Shown here in pieces: positions 43,071 through 55,198 of a DNA stretch of 64,000 nt. Under the pieces are notes generated by a model, which saw only the letters and a list, made by a program, of their open reading frames with translations, had not been told where the DNA came from and made no database searches. Origin of the DNA: JAEZAA01 sp964514485 (GTDB lineage Bacteria > Pseudomonadota > Gammaproteobacteria > Pseudomonadales > Oleiphilaceae). Location of the stretch: NCBI GenBank assembly GCA_964514485.1, contig CAZEWG010000004.1, forward strand, positions 1 to 64,000, given 5' to 3'. The position numbers and the translations under genes are program-made. Numbering within the stretch: position 1 is the first letter of the stretch; each line of letters opens with the position of its first letter.

Positions 43071-43092
43071 TTTACGTTAACGTTAACGTCAA
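43071..43092. promoter_or_regulatory. LiuR-type operator
   Basis: A 22-base near-perfect palindrome has arms TTTACGTTAAC and GTTAACGTCAA; ten of eleven pairs match. It lies 30 bases upstream of liuR. The TTTACG...CGTAAA pattern agrees with published LiuR sites of branched-chain amino acid degradation genes in gammaproteobacteria, so the LiuR protein encoded next to it is the probable ligand. It may also cover the liuR promoter, which I could not separate. Confidence 0.82.
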
Positions 43093-43121
43093 CAATAACT
43101 ACCGGCTTAACTTTGATCCCC

Positions 43122-43514
43122 ATGGCAAAAACCTACTCCATTCGAGATCTGGCCCAGGAATTCGACATCACCACCCGCACCATTCGTTTTTATGAAGCGG
43201 AAGGCCTGCTGTGCCCCCAGCGCGAGGGCCAAAAGCGTATCTATCGGGAGCGGGAGCGGGTTCTGCTGAAACTGATTCTGCGAGGCAAGCGTCTGGGCTT
43301 TAGCCTGAGCGAGTCCAAAGAACTGTTCGAGCTCTATGATCCCGCCAGCGGCAACCGCACTCAGCTGAATCGGCTGCTGGAGAAAATCGCCGAAAAACGC
43401 GCGGCACTGATGCAGCAGTTAGCGGATATCAAGCTGATGCAGGCCGAACTTGATGAGGCGGAACAGCGCTGCCGCGCCAGCCTCCGTGAATTGAGCACCC
43501 CGAACCAATCCTAA
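43122..43514 (+). CDS. liuR: MerR-family regulator LiuR
   Basis: The 130-residue MerR regulator has DNA-binding YSIRDLAQEFDITTRTIRFYEAEGLL at the N-terminus and a C-terminal coiled coil that lacks metal-binding cysteines. It is the size of LiuR. It lies directly upstream of liuA in the same direction, with a palindromic operator in front. LiuR represses leucine/isovalerate catabolism and is induced by a pathway intermediate in relatives. The ribosome site before the ATG at 43122 is weak. Confidence 0.9.
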   Translation: MAKTYSIRDLAQEFDITTRTIRFYEAEGLLCPQREGQKRIYRERERVLLKLILRGKRLGFSLSESKELFELYDPASGNRTQLNRLLEKIAEKRAALMQQLADIKLMQAELDEAEQRCRASLRELSTPNQS

Positions 43515-43565
43515 ACCCACAAACCTAGTCCTTCAGAGTTAACAAGAACAAATAAGGAAAACTCC

Positions 43566-44737
43566 ATGAGCTATCACTACTCCACCCTGAACTTTGCCCT
43601 CGGTGAGGAACTGGACCTCCTGCGTCACTCCGTGCGCCAGTTTGCAGAAAAGGAAATCGCCCCAAGGGCTGCTGCAATTGACCAGGAAAACCAGTTTCCG
43701 AACGACCTCTGGCGCAAATTCGGTGATCTGGGGCTGCTTGGCCTGACGGTGAGCGAAGAGTTTGGTGGCAGCGGCATGGGATACCTGGCTCATGTGCTGG
43801 CCATGGAAGAGATCAGTCGTGCCTCGGCATCCGTGGCACTAAGCTATGGCGCCCACTCCAACCTGTGCGTTAACCAGATCTACCGAAATGGCAATCAAGC
43901 CCAGAAGGAAAAGTACCTGCCCAAACTCATCAGTGGTGAGCATATCGGCGCCTTGGCCATGAGCGAGCCCAACGCCGGCAGCGACGTCGTCAGTATGAAA
44001 CTGCGGGCGGAGAAACGGGGCGACCGTTACATCCTCAACGGCACTAAAATGTGGATCACCAATGGGCCGGATGCCAACACCTATGTGATTTACGCCAAAA
44101 CCGACCCCCAAGGCGGCCCCCGTGGAATTAGCGCGTTTATTGTAGAAAGAGACTTCCCAGGTTTTTCCCGTTCGCCCAAGCTGGACAAGCTGGGCATGCG
44201 GGGCTCCAATACCTGTGAACTGGTGTTCCAGGACTGCGAAGTACCCGCAGAGAACCTGCTGGGCGAAGAAAACCAGGGGGTGAAGGTGCTGATGAGCGGC
44301 CTGGATTTCGAGCGCGTCGTTTTGGCCGGCGGACCGGTCGGCATTATGCAGGCTTGCCTGGATCTGGTGGTGCCCTACATCCACGAGCGCCAACAGTTCG
44401 GCCAGTCTATCGGCCAGTTCCAGCTGATTCAGGCCAAAGTGGCGGATATGTACACCATCCTGAACGCCTCCCGCTCCTACCTCTATGCCGTGGCCCGCGC
44501 CTGCGACCGGGGCGAGACGACTCGCAAGGACGCCGCCGGCGCCATTCTTTACTGCGCGGAACGGGCCACCCAGATGGCCCTGGACGCCATCCAGATTCTC
44601 GGCGGCAATGGTTATATCAATGATTATCCCAGCGGACGACTGCTGCGTGACGCCAAGCTCTATGAAATTGGCGCCGGAACGAGCGAAATTCGCCGCATGC
44701 TGATCGGCCGTGAGCTCTTCAACGAATCATCCAATTA

Positions 44738-44738
<1 letters not shown>
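43566..44738 (+). CDS. liuA: Isovaleryl-CoA dehydrogenase
   Basis: The 390-residue acyl-CoA dehydrogenase has AMSEPNAGSD (FAD/substrate loop) and the C-terminal YEIGAGTSEIRRMLIGRE. The catalytic Glu is at 249 in GLDFERVVLAGGP, the isovaleryl-CoA dehydrogenase position, unlike short-chain enzymes where it lies near 370. It oxidises isovaleryl-CoA to 3-methylcrotonyl-CoA, passing electrons to ETF. AAGGAA precedes the ATG. The stop TAA overlaps the next start by one base. Confidence 0.95.
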
Positions 44739-46357
<1,619 letters not shown>

Positions 46358-46441
46358 CGCAGGCTCGGACGGGGCCCACATCTCCGCCCCCCGAAGCCAC
46401 AACAAAGCTAATGCATTTTATAAAAAAGGATTCGCAACCCC

Positions 46442-48433
46442 ATGTTTAGCAAGATTTTAATCGCCAACCGCGGCGAAATTGCGAACCGTGTCATCCGTAC
46501 CGCACAGCGTATGGGAGTTCAGTGCGTCGCCGTCTACTCCGATGCAGACCGAGAGGCCCGCTTCGTGCAGGAGGCCGATGAAGCCTGGCACCTGGGAGGC
46601 TCCACGCCGGAAGCCAGTTACCTCAACGGCGACCGCATTATTGAAATCGCCCTGAAAAGTGGCGCCCAGGCCATTCACCCCGGCTACGGCTTTTTGTCGG
46701 AAAATGCCGAATTTGCCGAAAAGTGTGAGAAAAACGGCCTGGTCTTCGCAGGCCCACCGGTTGCGGCCATTGAGCTGATGGGCTCCAAGAGCGCCGCCAA
46801 GTTCATTATGGAAGAGGCCAACGTGCCCCTGGTGCCTGGCTACCACGGCGCCCAACAGGACAACGATACGTTACGCCACGAAGCCGAACGTATCGGCTAC
46901 CCGCTGCTAATCAAGGCCAGTGCCGGCGGTGGTGGCAAGGGCATGCGTATTGTCACCAGCCCCGACCAGTTGGAGGAAGCTTTGAGCTCTGCCCGCCGGG
47001 AAGCGGCCTCTGCCTTTGGTAGCGACAAGCTGCTGCTGGAAAAGTACATCCAAAACCCGCGCCACGTGGAAATCCAGGTGTTTTGCGACCAACACGGCAA
47101 CGGCGTATTTCTCTTTGAGCGAGACTGCTCGGTACAGCGTCGCCACCAAAAAGTGATTGAAGAAGCGCCAGCCCCCGGACTGTCCGAAAGGCTGCGGGCA
47201 GCCATGGGCGAAGCAGCCCTCAATTGTGCCCGGGCCATTAAATACGTTGGCGCAGGCACCGTGGAGTTTCTGCTGGACCAGCAGGATCAGTTTTATTTCA
47301 TGGAAATGAACACCCGCCTGCAGGTCGAACATCCGGTCACCGAAATGATTACCGGCCAGGACCTGGTGGAATGGCAGTTGCGCGTGGCAAATGGAGAGCC
47401 TCTGCCCTGCGCGCAAAACGACCTGCGGATTCAAGGTCATGCCTTTGAGGCCCGTATTTATGCAGAAGCCCCTGAGCAGGACTTTCTCCCCAATGCCGGC
47501 CGCATTGAGTACCTGCACCCGCCCGTCGAAAACCGCCATGTGCGGCTGGACACCGGGATCCAACCCGGCGATGAAGTGGGTGTTTATTATGACCCGATGA
47601 TTGCCAAGCTGATTGTCTGGGACGAAGACCGTACTCGGGCGGTCAACCGGATGAAAAAAGCCCTGGCCGACTTCGCCATTGCCGGCCTGAAAACCAACAT
47701 CCCATTTCTCCATCGGGTGTTCAGCCACCCCGCCTTTCAGGAAGGCATGGTCACCACCAGCTTCATTGACCAGTACCGCCAGGCGCTTTTACCCGGCCAC
47801 CAGCAGCTACCGGTGGATGTACAGCTCATGGCCGTCTTCGCCGCCTCCCAATACAGCCGAGCCGCCCCAAGTGCCAGCGACACCAACTCGCCCTGGAATG
47901 ACACCGGTCATTGGCGCCTGAACCTGCCGGCCGTGAGCACTGTCGAGCTTCATCATGACGGGCAGGCCTATCAATATCGGGTGGAGCACGGCAACGGATG
48001 GCTCAAGGTTTGGATCAATGAAACCCCTTACCAGATTAACGGCAGCCTGGAAGGAGATCTGCTCAAGCTGGATCTTGGCGACCGCATTGCCTCAGCGAGA
48101 ATCCATCAAAACAATGAGTTAATGACTCTATTTAAAGAAGGTTCTCATTTTGAATTCCGGCGTCCCGTCGCAGACCGGCACCAAGCTCACCACTCCCATT
48201 CCGGCGGCTTAACCGCCCCAATGAATGGCCGGGTGATTGCTGTTCAAGCAGCCGCCGGTGATCAGGTTCACAAAGACCAGGTCCTGGTGATTGTCGAAGC
48301 GATGAAAATGGAACACCCTATCCGGGCACCCTACGATGGCATTGTGAGTGAAGTCTTCTGCCTTGAAAATGATCTGGTGAAAGCCGACCAGGAATTACTG
48401 GCAATCACACCGACCGTGGACAAAGAGGAGTAA
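46442..48433 (+). CDS. liuD: Methylcrotonoyl-CoA carboxylase, biotin-containing subunit
   Basis: The 663-residue protein has a biotin carboxylase domain (1 to about 450; SAGGGGKGMRI, EMNTRLQVEHPVTE) and a C-terminal biotinyl domain with EAMKMEH, the biotinylated lysine being Lys622. This matches the MCC alpha/LiuD layout, and partner LiuB is encoded next door. It carboxylates biotin with ATP and bicarbonate, then hands CO2 to LiuB. The gap to liuE is seven bases. Confidence 0.96.
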   Translation: MFSKILIANRGEIANRVIRTAQRMGVQCVAVYSDADREARFVQEADEAWHLGGSTPEASYLNGDRIIEIALKSGAQAIHPGYGFLSENAEFAEKCEKNGLVFAGPPVAAIELMGSKSAAKFIMEEANVPLVPGYHGAQQDNDTLRHEAERIGYPLLIKASAGGGGKGMRIVTSPDQLEEALSSARREAASAFGSDKLLLEKYIQNPRHVEIQVFCDQHGNGVFLFERDCSVQRRHQKVIEEAPAPGLSERLRAAMGEAALNCARAIKYVGAGTVEFLLDQQDQFYFMEMNTRLQVEHPVTEMITGQDLVEWQLRVANGEPLPCAQNDLRIQGHAFEARIYAEAPEQDFLPNAGRIEYLHPPVENRHVRLDTGIQPGDEVGVYYDPMIAKLIVWDEDRTRAVNRMKKALADFAIAGLKTNIPFLHRVFSHPAFQEGMVTTSFIDQYRQALLPGHQQLPVDVQLMAVFAASQYSRAAPSASDTNSPWNDTGHWRLNLPAVSTVELHHDGQAYQYRVEHGNGWLKVWINETPYQINGSLEGDLLKLDLGDRIASARIHQNNELMTLFKEGSHFEFRRPVADRHQAHHSHSGGLTAPMNGRVIAVQAAAGDQVHKDQVLVIVEAMKMEHPIRAPYDGIVSEVFCLENDLVKADQELLAITPTVDKEE

Positions 48434-48440
48434 GCAGGCG

Positions 48441-49352
48441 ATGGGACAAGCCAATTACGTCCGGATTTTTGAAGTGGGAGCGCGCGACGGTCTTCAGAAC
48501 GAAAGCACTCCCCTGCCACCCCAGCTGAAGGCAGAGTTGGTTAATCGCCTGGCCTCCGCCGGTATTCGCCATATTGAGGCGGGGAGCTTCGTCTCCCCCA
48601 AATGGGTTCCCCAAATGGCCAATAGCGACCAGGTGTTCCAGTTGATCGAGCGCCGCCCCGGAGTCACTTATTCCGCCCTAACCCCCAACATGAAGGGCTA
48701 TGAGTTGGCGCGCTCGGTGCAAGTGGATGAAGTGGCCGTTTTTGCCGCCGCCTCAGAAACCTTCTCCCAAAAAAATATTAACTGCAGCATTGAGGAAAGC
48801 CTCGAGCGCTTCCGTCCACTGATGGAAGCCTCAAAGGATGATGGTATACCTGTACGTGGTTACATCTCCTGTGTTCTGGGGTGCCCCTATGAAGGTGCGG
48901 TGGACCCGGAGCGGGTTGCGGACCTCAGCGCGGCGCTGTTGGAGATGGGCTGTTATGAAGTTTCGTTGGGTGACACCATTGGCGTGGGGACTCCCAAGAA
49001 AGCGGCCAAACTGATCCAGACCATTTCCAGGCAAGTCCCCGTCGAGCAGTTAGCGGTGCATTTTCACGATACCTACGGCCAGGCTATTGCGAACATCTAT
49101 GCCAGCCTGGAAGAAGGTGTTCGCACCATAGACAGCTCCGTTGCCGGCCTGGGCGGCTGCCCTTACGCCCCTGGGGCTGGCGGCAACGTGGCTACCGAAG
49201 ATGTCGTCTACCTGTTGCAGGGGTGTGGCTATGAAACCGGGGTGGATCTGAATATTCTCAGCGAATGCGGCCACTGGATTAGCCAGCAGCTCAATCGACC
49301 GACGGCCTCCAAAGTCGCACTCGCCCTGAAAGGGCAATGCGCAAGACAATAA
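48441..49352 (+). CDS. liuE: Hydroxymethylglutaryl-CoA lyase
   Basis: The 303-residue HMGL-like TIM-barrel has EVGARDGLQNE (metal and substrate residues near the N-terminus), the active-site cysteine in GLGGCPYAPGAGGNVATEDVVYLL, and VHFHDTYGQA. It splits HMG-CoA to acetyl-CoA and acetoacetate, the last step of leucine degradation. GAGGAG precedes the ATG. It needs HMG-CoA made by a 3-methylglutaconyl-CoA hydratase, and that gene (liuC) is absent here. Confidence 0.96.
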   Translation: MGQANYVRIFEVGARDGLQNESTPLPPQLKAELVNRLASAGIRHIEAGSFVSPKWVPQMANSDQVFQLIERRPGVTYSALTPNMKGYELARSVQVDEVAVFAAASETFSQKNINCSIEESLERFRPLMEASKDDGIPVRGYISCVLGCPYEGAVDPERVADLSAALLEMGCYEVSLGDTIGVGTPKKAAKLIQTISRQVPVEQLAVHFHDTYGQAIANIYASLEEGVRTIDSSVAGLGGCPYAPGAGGNVATEDVVYLLQGCGYETGVDLNILSECGHWISQQLNRPTASKVALALKGQCARQ

Positions 49353-49371
49353 CCAGGCAAGGAACAAGCTC

Positions 49372-51342
49372 ATGAATCCTATCCTCTGGCGTCCTGACGC
49401 TCAGCGTGTAGCGGCTACCACCCTCAGCCAGTTCATACGTTTTCTGCAACGACAGTACGGTGAGGTTTCCAACGACTACGAAGCGCTCCACCAATGGAGT
49501 GTTCAAAACCCCGAACTGTTCTGGCGTGGTATCTGGGATTATTTCGAGGTTCAAGGCCAGTACAATAAGGAACGCATTCTGGATAACGCTGACCAGATGC
49601 CCGGCGCTCAATGGTTCCCCAGCGCCACTCTGAATTTTGCAGAAAACCTTCTTCGCCACCAATCCGATAAATTAGCCTTAATCGAACGGGGAGAAGATGG
49701 GCGTCGTAACACCCTCACCTATCCTGCACTTCGCCAACAGGTGGCCCAACTTGCCTCGGCCTTGAAACAAAGCGGCGTCGGCCCCGGGGATCGGGTCGCC
49801 GGGTTCTTGCCCAACTGTATCGCCTCAGTTGTGGCCATGCTCGCCACCACCAGTCTGGGTGCGGTTTGGTCGTCCTGCTCGCCGGATTTTGGTATCGAAG
49901 GGGTCATGGACCGCTTTGGTCAAATCAAGCCCAAAGTCCTATTTGCGGTGAACGGCTACCATTATGGCCGCAAGCGCATCAGCACCAGCCAAAAAGTGGC
50001 CAAAATTGTCGAGCAGCTGCCAGAGCTGGCTCAGACAGTGCTGGTGCCCTATCTGGAGGATGAACCCACGACGGTGCCGGGCGCCGTCTGGTGGGCGGAC
50101 TATCTCGATCCAACCGCGGTCGAGCCCGAGTTTACAGCCATGCCATTCAATGCGCCGCTTTACATCATGTACTCTTCCGGCACGACCGGCGCCCCCAAGT
50201 GCATTGTCCACGGCATTGGTGGTACCTTGCTCCAACACCTGAAGGAGCTGGCGCTGCATACCGACCTCAACCAGACCGACACCCTGTTTTACTACACCAC
50301 CTGTGGCTGGATGATGTGGAACTGGATGGTCTCGGGCCTTGCCCTGGGCGCCACCCTGGTGCTTTATGATGGCTCGCCGGTACATCCCAGACCGGAAAAC
50401 CTGTTTGACCTCGTCGATGAGGAAGGCATTACCATCCTGGGGGCCAGTGCCAAATACTTCAGCGCCTGTGAAAAGGCTGGGCTGAAGCCCATGCAGAGCC
50501 ATTCACTGGCGACCCTGCGCAGCATTCTCTCGACCGGCTCACCGCTGGCCCATGAAAGTTTTGATTACATTTACCGGGATATCAAAGGTGATCTCTGCCT
50601 GTCCAGCATTTCCGGGGGCACCGACATTTTGTCGTGTTTTGCCTTGGGCAACCCGAGCCTGCCGGTTTACCGGGGCGAGCTCCAGTGCATTGGGCTGGGC
50701 ATGGATGTCGCCTTCTATGATGAAGACGGACAAGAAGTCACCGACGCCAAGGGCGAACTGGTTTGTCGCACCCCGTTTCCTTCGATGCCTACCGGTTTCT
50801 GGAATGACCCGGATGGGGAGAAGTACCGCAGCGCCTATTTCGCCAAATTCCCCAACATCTGGGCCCATGGCGACTATGGCGAAATAGTGACTCACTCGGC
50901 CTTGGCTGACATTCCCTATCAACGGGGCATCATCATTCATGGCCGTTCCGATGCGGTACTAAACCCCGGCGGTGTACGGATCGGTACTGCGGAGATCTAC
51001 CGTCAGGTAGAGCAGATCGAAGAGGTGCTGGAGGCCATCGCCGTCGGCCAGGATTGGCAGAATGATGTGCGCATTATTCTGTTTGTGCGGATGAAGCCCG
51101 GGATAACGCTGGATGACGGCTTACGTCAACGGATTCGCCAGCAAATTCTGAACAACACCACCCCACGCCACGTTCCCGCGAAAATCATTGAGGTCGCCGA
51201 CATCCCCCGCACCATCAGTGGCAAGATCGTGGAGCTGGCGGTCCGCAACGTGATCCACGGACTACCGGTTAAAAACAAGGATGCCCTGGCCAACCCAGAG
51301 GCTCTGGATCTTTATGCAAACATCAAGGAAATCAACGAGTAA
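49372..51342 (+). CDS. aacS: Acetoacetate-CoA ligase
   Basis: The 656-residue AMP-forming ligase has AMP-binding signature MYSSGTTGAPK, the adenylation motif DYGEIVTH and the lysine-bearing C-terminal motif PRTISGKIVE. The N-terminus (WRPDAQRVAATTLSQFIRFL) matches acetoacetyl-CoA synthetase rather than acetyl-CoA synthetase. It activates acetoacetate from LiuE to acetoacetyl-CoA for entry to thiolysis. It lies 19 bases after liuE, the end of the operon. In other bacteria the same step is done by a two-subunit CoA-transferase. Confidence 0.93.
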   Translation: MNPILWRPDAQRVAATTLSQFIRFLQRQYGEVSNDYEALHQWSVQNPELFWRGIWDYFEVQGQYNKERILDNADQMPGAQWFPSATLNFAENLLRHQSDKLALIERGEDGRRNTLTYPALRQQVAQLASALKQSGVGPGDRVAGFLPNCIASVVAMLATTSLGAVWSSCSPDFGIEGVMDRFGQIKPKVLFAVNGYHYGRKRISTSQKVAKIVEQLPELAQTVLVPYLEDEPTTVPGAVWWADYLDPTAVEPEFTAMPFNAPLYIMYSSGTTGAPKCIVHGIGGTLLQHLKELALHTDLNQTDTLFYYTTCGWMMWNWMVSGLALGATLVLYDGSPVHPRPENLFDLVDEEGITILGASAKYFSACEKAGLKPMQSHSLATLRSILSTGSPLAHESFDYIYRDIKGDLCLSSISGGTDILSCFALGNPSLPVYRGELQCIGLGMDVAFYDEDGQEVTDAKGELVCRTPFPSMPTGFWNDPDGEKYRSAYFAKFPNIWAHGDYGEIVTHSALADIPYQRGIIIHGRSDAVLNPGGVRIGTAEIYRQVEQIEEVLEAIAVGQDWQNDVRIILFVRMKPGITLDDGLRQRIRQQILNNTTPRHVPAKIIEVADIPRTISGKIVELAVRNVIHGLPVKNKDALANPEALDLYANIKEINE

Positions 51343-51353
51343 TGAGTAACTTT

Positions 51354-51386
51354 TAAAGCGGCATCAGATGCCGCTTTAAGTTTCGT
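51354..51386 (+). terminator. Terminator of the liu operon
   Basis: Perfect 11-base arms TAAAGCGGCAT (51354-51364) and ATGCCGCTTTA (51368-51378) with loop CAG are followed by AGTTTCGTTT. It ends the operon and may also serve the kinase gene that converges from the right. Confidence 0.85.
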
Positions 51387-51411
51387 TTCACGTGGAAACC
51401 TAATACAACTG

Positions 51412-54400
51412 TTATTTGCCCGTCAGTAGCTTCTGCATCATGGCACGCAGCCCCGCCGGTTTAATGGGCTTGTTCATGAACTGATAGCCCCGCTCACGGG
51501 CATTTTCCTTGACGACCTCATCATGTAACGCGGTGATCAGAATCCCCGGAATGTTACGCTGGTAGCGCTGGCGCAGGCTATCCATCTGGTCCAGCCCATT
51601 GTCGTCATTATCCAGTTGATAGTCCGCCAGCATAATATCGGGTATCCAGTGATCCGGAGCCGCGGGTAGCTCAGAGAGATTGCTGACGCAGAGCACATCC
51701 GCCTGCCAGTTGCCCAACAGCGCTTTCATCCCTTCCAAAATAGCCTGATCATTTTCAATACAGAGAACCTTAACCCCCGCCATGCTGCCAATCATGCGCG
51801 CAGTGGCGGGCGCTTTTTCCTTGATGGCTTCCAGTTGCCCGTACGGCACCGTGATAGCGAACATACTGCCCTGCCCTTGGGTGGACTGCACTTGAATCGG
51901 GTGCTTCAAAATCCGCCCGATCCGATCGGCAATGGCCAGGCCCAAGCCAAGGCCTTTTGAATCCTGGTGCCCATGAGACAGTCGTTTGAACTCTTCAAAA
52001 ATAGTCCGTAGCTGCTGATCCGGAATCCCTGGCCCGGTATCCCAGACCTCAATACGCAGCCCGACTGGCGTGCGACGGCAACCCACCAACACTTTACCGC
52101 GACGGGTATAGCGGACAGCGTTGGACAGGAAGTTCTGAACCACCCGACGCAACATCTGGGGATCGGTGCGAACGATGGCCGTGCTGGGCACCCAGCGTAA
52201 CTCCAGCCCCTGGCTTTGGGCGATTGCGGTAAATTCCGTACTCAGGTTACGGAGCATTGCCTCGATCGAAAAGTCACTGATCGCCGGCTCCAACACCCCG
52301 GCATCCAGTTTGGAGATATCCAGCAAAGAGCTCAGAATTTCTTCGGCGGCCGTCAAGGAGCTGTCGATATGAGCCAGGTTTTCCCTGATTGCCGGCTGGT
52401 CCGTGGTTTGCGCCGTCAACGCGGAGACAAACAGGCGGGCCGCATTTAGGGGCTGAAGCAGATCATGGCTGGCCGAAGCCAAAAATCGCGTTTTACTTTG
52501 ATTGGCTCGTTCTGCTTCCGCCTTGGCGTGAAGTAACTGGCGGTTCAAGTCTTCCAGTGCCTCGGTACGTTCCTCGACCCGCTTTTCCAGGTAGGTGTTG
52601 GTTTCCTTCAAGGCAATTTCGACTCGTCGACGCTCGGTAATATCCGAGAAGGTGGTAACAAATCCTCCGCCGGGCATGGGGTTTCCCTGGATCAGCAGCA
52701 CCGTACCATCCGGGCGAACCCGCTCATATTCATGGGGTGTGCCGGCACGCATTAACTGGAGTCGCCGCTCCACCAGCTCTTCGATCCGATCCGGCTGAAG
52801 GTTTGAGCGAGACAGGTTAAAACGCACCACATCTTCCATGGAGCGCCCGACTTCAACGAACTCGACGGGGTAGTCAAACAGGTCCACATAACGCTGGTTC
52901 CAGCCGACCAGCCGCAGATCCTTATCAACGACACTGACTCCCATATTGATATGCTCTAGCGCCGATTGCAGCAGTTCCCGACTGAACTGCATGGCCTGGG
53001 AGGCCTCGTCGACGATGCTGACCACATCTTCCATCCGCATATCGCGGCCTTTGAGGGTCGAATCCATCACCACCCGGGCAGTGGACGAGCCTATGGCCTT
53101 CGCCAACTGGCTTTCCACAAACTGCTGAAACACGATGCTGGCCGGTTTGTTGGAGGCCAACCGGTCGTTGGATTCTTCCATAAACAGGCGCATTAAGGCC
53201 CGAGTCTGATCGACACCCAGAAAGCGCTCCGCCAGTGCCTGGAGGTCTTCATTGGTGGCAGACCCGCGAGTCTGATCCACCAGCTCCGTATTCGCATGAG
53301 GCGTAGGGAAAAACGCAGCCAACTGAATTCTTTCCCTCAGGCGCTGCTGGCTCAGCAAAGACACCAGCACATAGAGCGACAGATTCACCGCCAGGCTCCA
53401 CAGGGCACCATGGGTGATAGGATCCGGCGCCTCAAGGCCAAATAGGGCCTGGGGCTTTAGCCAGCCAATCCCGAAAGGCCCAAACTGCACCAGACTGGCT
53501 GGCAGATAACCGGACTTGGCCAGGGCGGGCACCAACAAGGTATAACACCAGACCGTGGAGCCGCCTAGTAGTCCGGCGATGGCCCCCTGGCGATTACCCC
53601 GGCGCCATAACACGCCGCCGAACAACGCCGGCGCAAACTGGGCAACGGCCACAAAGGAGAGCAAGCCAATAGCCGACAACGTGGCGTAGCCACCGGTCAT
53701 CCGGTAATACACATAGGCCAGCAACAGGAGTATGACGATGGTGGCCCGCCTCACCCTGAGCAGTAACCGGCTTAAATCCTGCTTGCGGGACAGTCGCTGT
53801 TTATTCAGGCTCAACAGCATGGGCACAACGATCTCATTGCACACCATCGTACTCAGGGCAATGGTCGAGACGATCACCATCCCTGTCGCGGCAGAGCCTC
53901 CCCCAATGAACGCCACCAGCGTCAACCAATTAAGTTCTTGAGCCAAAGGCAAGCTCAGCACATAGGTATCCGCATCCACCATCTGCCCTGAAAACAGCAC
54001 CGAACCCGCCGCCGCAATGGGTAGGACGAACAAGCTGGTTAACAGCAGATAAACAGGCAGCAGCCAACGGGCCGTTTTCACATCCTTGGGCTCGACATTT
54101 TCCACCACCATGGCCTGAAACTGCCGTGGCAGCAGCACAATAGCGAACGCCGCCAATAGGGTGTGAACCATGAAGGTCAACCAGTCGGTGCGTCCCCAGG
54201 CAAACTGGGGTAGATCCAGTTGAGTGGTAACCCGAAACGCCAGATCGGAGGAAGAATCAAAAAACAGTACACAGACAAACAACCCGACCGCCAGCAGTGC
54301 CACGAGCTTAACGACCGACTCGAAAGCCACGGCGCCCATCATGCCCGGGTGATGTTCGGTGGCATCCAGTTGGCGGGTACCGAACAAGATGGTGAAGAGC

Positions 54401-54918
54401 GCCATCAATAGCGCCACATAAAGGGCTGTATCGCTCCAAATCGGATTGGCCTCGGGCTGTGCCGCGAACACGCCCTGGGTCAGCAGGTTATAGCCCATGG
54501 CCACCGCCTTTAGCTGCAAGGCGATATAGGGGATCACGCCAACCACCGCCACCAGACTGACCAACACCGCCAGCGTGGCACTTTTGCCATAGCGGACGGC
54601 AATAAAGTCGGCAATGGAGGTACTATGTTGGCGCTTGGCGATGGCAACAATGCGATACAGCAGCGGCGCGCCTAATGCCAACATCAGGATCGGCCCCAAG
54701 TAAACCGTAAAGTAACCGAGACCATCCCGACTGGCCCGCCCCACTGCGCCATAAAATGTCCAGGACGTACAGAAGACCGCCAAGGACAGGCTATACACCA
54801 GCGTCCGATACAGGCGGCGGCGATAAAGACCGGGATGGAGATCTCCCTTGTAGGCAATGACAAAAAGAAGACCCACGTAGGAAAGAGAGACCAAGATTAA
54901 CAGCCAACCACTGATCAT
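51412..54918 (-). CDS. CrbS/MxtR-like symporter-fused hybrid sensor histidine kinase
   Basis: This 1168-residue protein begins with a sodium:solute symporter-like domain of about 13 helices (1 to about 490), then PAS (about 640-770) and a coiled coil. HisKA follows with phospho-acceptor His818 in SASHDLLQPLN. HATPase has GTGPGIP-type RIEVWDTGPGIP and GLGLGLAIADRI, and REC has Asp1099 in MLADYQL. This order is that of CrbS and MxtR, which with CrbR/ErdR turn on acetyl-CoA synthetase as cells switch to acetate use. The partner response regulator is not adjacent. It converges on the acetoacetate ligase, a functionally related neighbour. Confidence 0.87.
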   Translation of the reverse strand: MISGWLLILVSLSYVGLLFVIAYKGDLHPGLYRRRLYRTLVYSLSLAVFCTSWTFYGAVGRASRDGLGYFTVYLGPILMLALGAPLLYRIVAIAKRQHSTSIADFIAVRYGKSATLAVLVSLVAVVGVIPYIALQLKAVAMGYNLLTQGVFAAQPEANPIWSDTALYVALLMALFTILFGTRQLDATEHHPGMMGAVAFESVVKLVALLAVGLFVCVLFFDSSSDLAFRVTTQLDLPQFAWGRTDWLTFMVHTLLAAFAIVLLPRQFQAMVVENVEPKDVKTARWLLPVYLLLTSLFVLPIAAAGSVLFSGQMVDADTYVLSLPLAQELNWLTLVAFIGGGSAATGMVIVSTIALSTMVCNEIVVPMLLSLNKQRLSRKQDLSRLLLRVRRATIVILLLLAYVYYRMTGGYATLSAIGLLSFVAVAQFAPALFGGVLWRRGNRQGAIAGLLGGSTVWCYTLLVPALAKSGYLPASLVQFGPFGIGWLKPQALFGLEAPDPITHGALWSLAVNLSLYVLVSLLSQQRLRERIQLAAFFPTPHANTELVDQTRGSATNEDLQALAERFLGVDQTRALMRLFMEESNDRLASNKPASIVFQQFVESQLAKAIGSSTARVVMDSTLKGRDMRMEDVVSIVDEASQAMQFSRELLQSALEHINMGVSVVDKDLRLVGWNQRYVDLFDYPVEFVEVGRSMEDVVRFNLSRSNLQPDRIEELVERRLQLMRAGTPHEYERVRPDGTVLLIQGNPMPGGGFVTTFSDITERRRVEIALKETNTYLEKRVEERTEALEDLNRQLLHAKAEAERANQSKTRFLASASHDLLQPLNAARLFVSALTAQTTDQPAIRENLAHIDSSLTAAEEILSSLLDISKLDAGVLEPAISDFSIEAMLRNLSTEFTAIAQSQGLELRWVPSTAIVRTDPQMLRRVVQNFLSNAVRYTRRGKVLVGCRRTPVGLRIEVWDTGPGIPDQQLRTIFEEFKRLSHGHQDSKGLGLGLAIADRIGRILKHPIQVQSTQGQGSMFAITVPYGQLEAIKEKAPATARMIGSMAGVKVLCIENDQAILEGMKALLGNWQADVLCVSNLSELPAAPDHWIPDIMLADYQLDNDDNGLDQMDSLRQRYQRNIPGILITALHDEVVKENARERGYQFMNKPIKPAGLRAMMQKLLTGK

Positions 54919-55198
54919 GAACTACATCTCAGACGATAAAAGGAGGACGACAGGATTTAGAACGACTCTGCCATACCGGGACTATTCTGGCACATAAGTA
55001 TCCGCACTCCCTATATACCTCGGGAAACCAAGGCGGATTCCAACCTGAGTGCGCTTCGCTTAGGGTTGATTTCGGACACTCACAACCAGCTCTGCCTCGC
55101 CGCTTCAAGCTGGCCATCACCTTGGGCTATCCGGCCCCACTGGCATTCATACAGAGATTGTTGAGCTATCTCCCGCGCCCCTTCTGAACTGAACCCCC

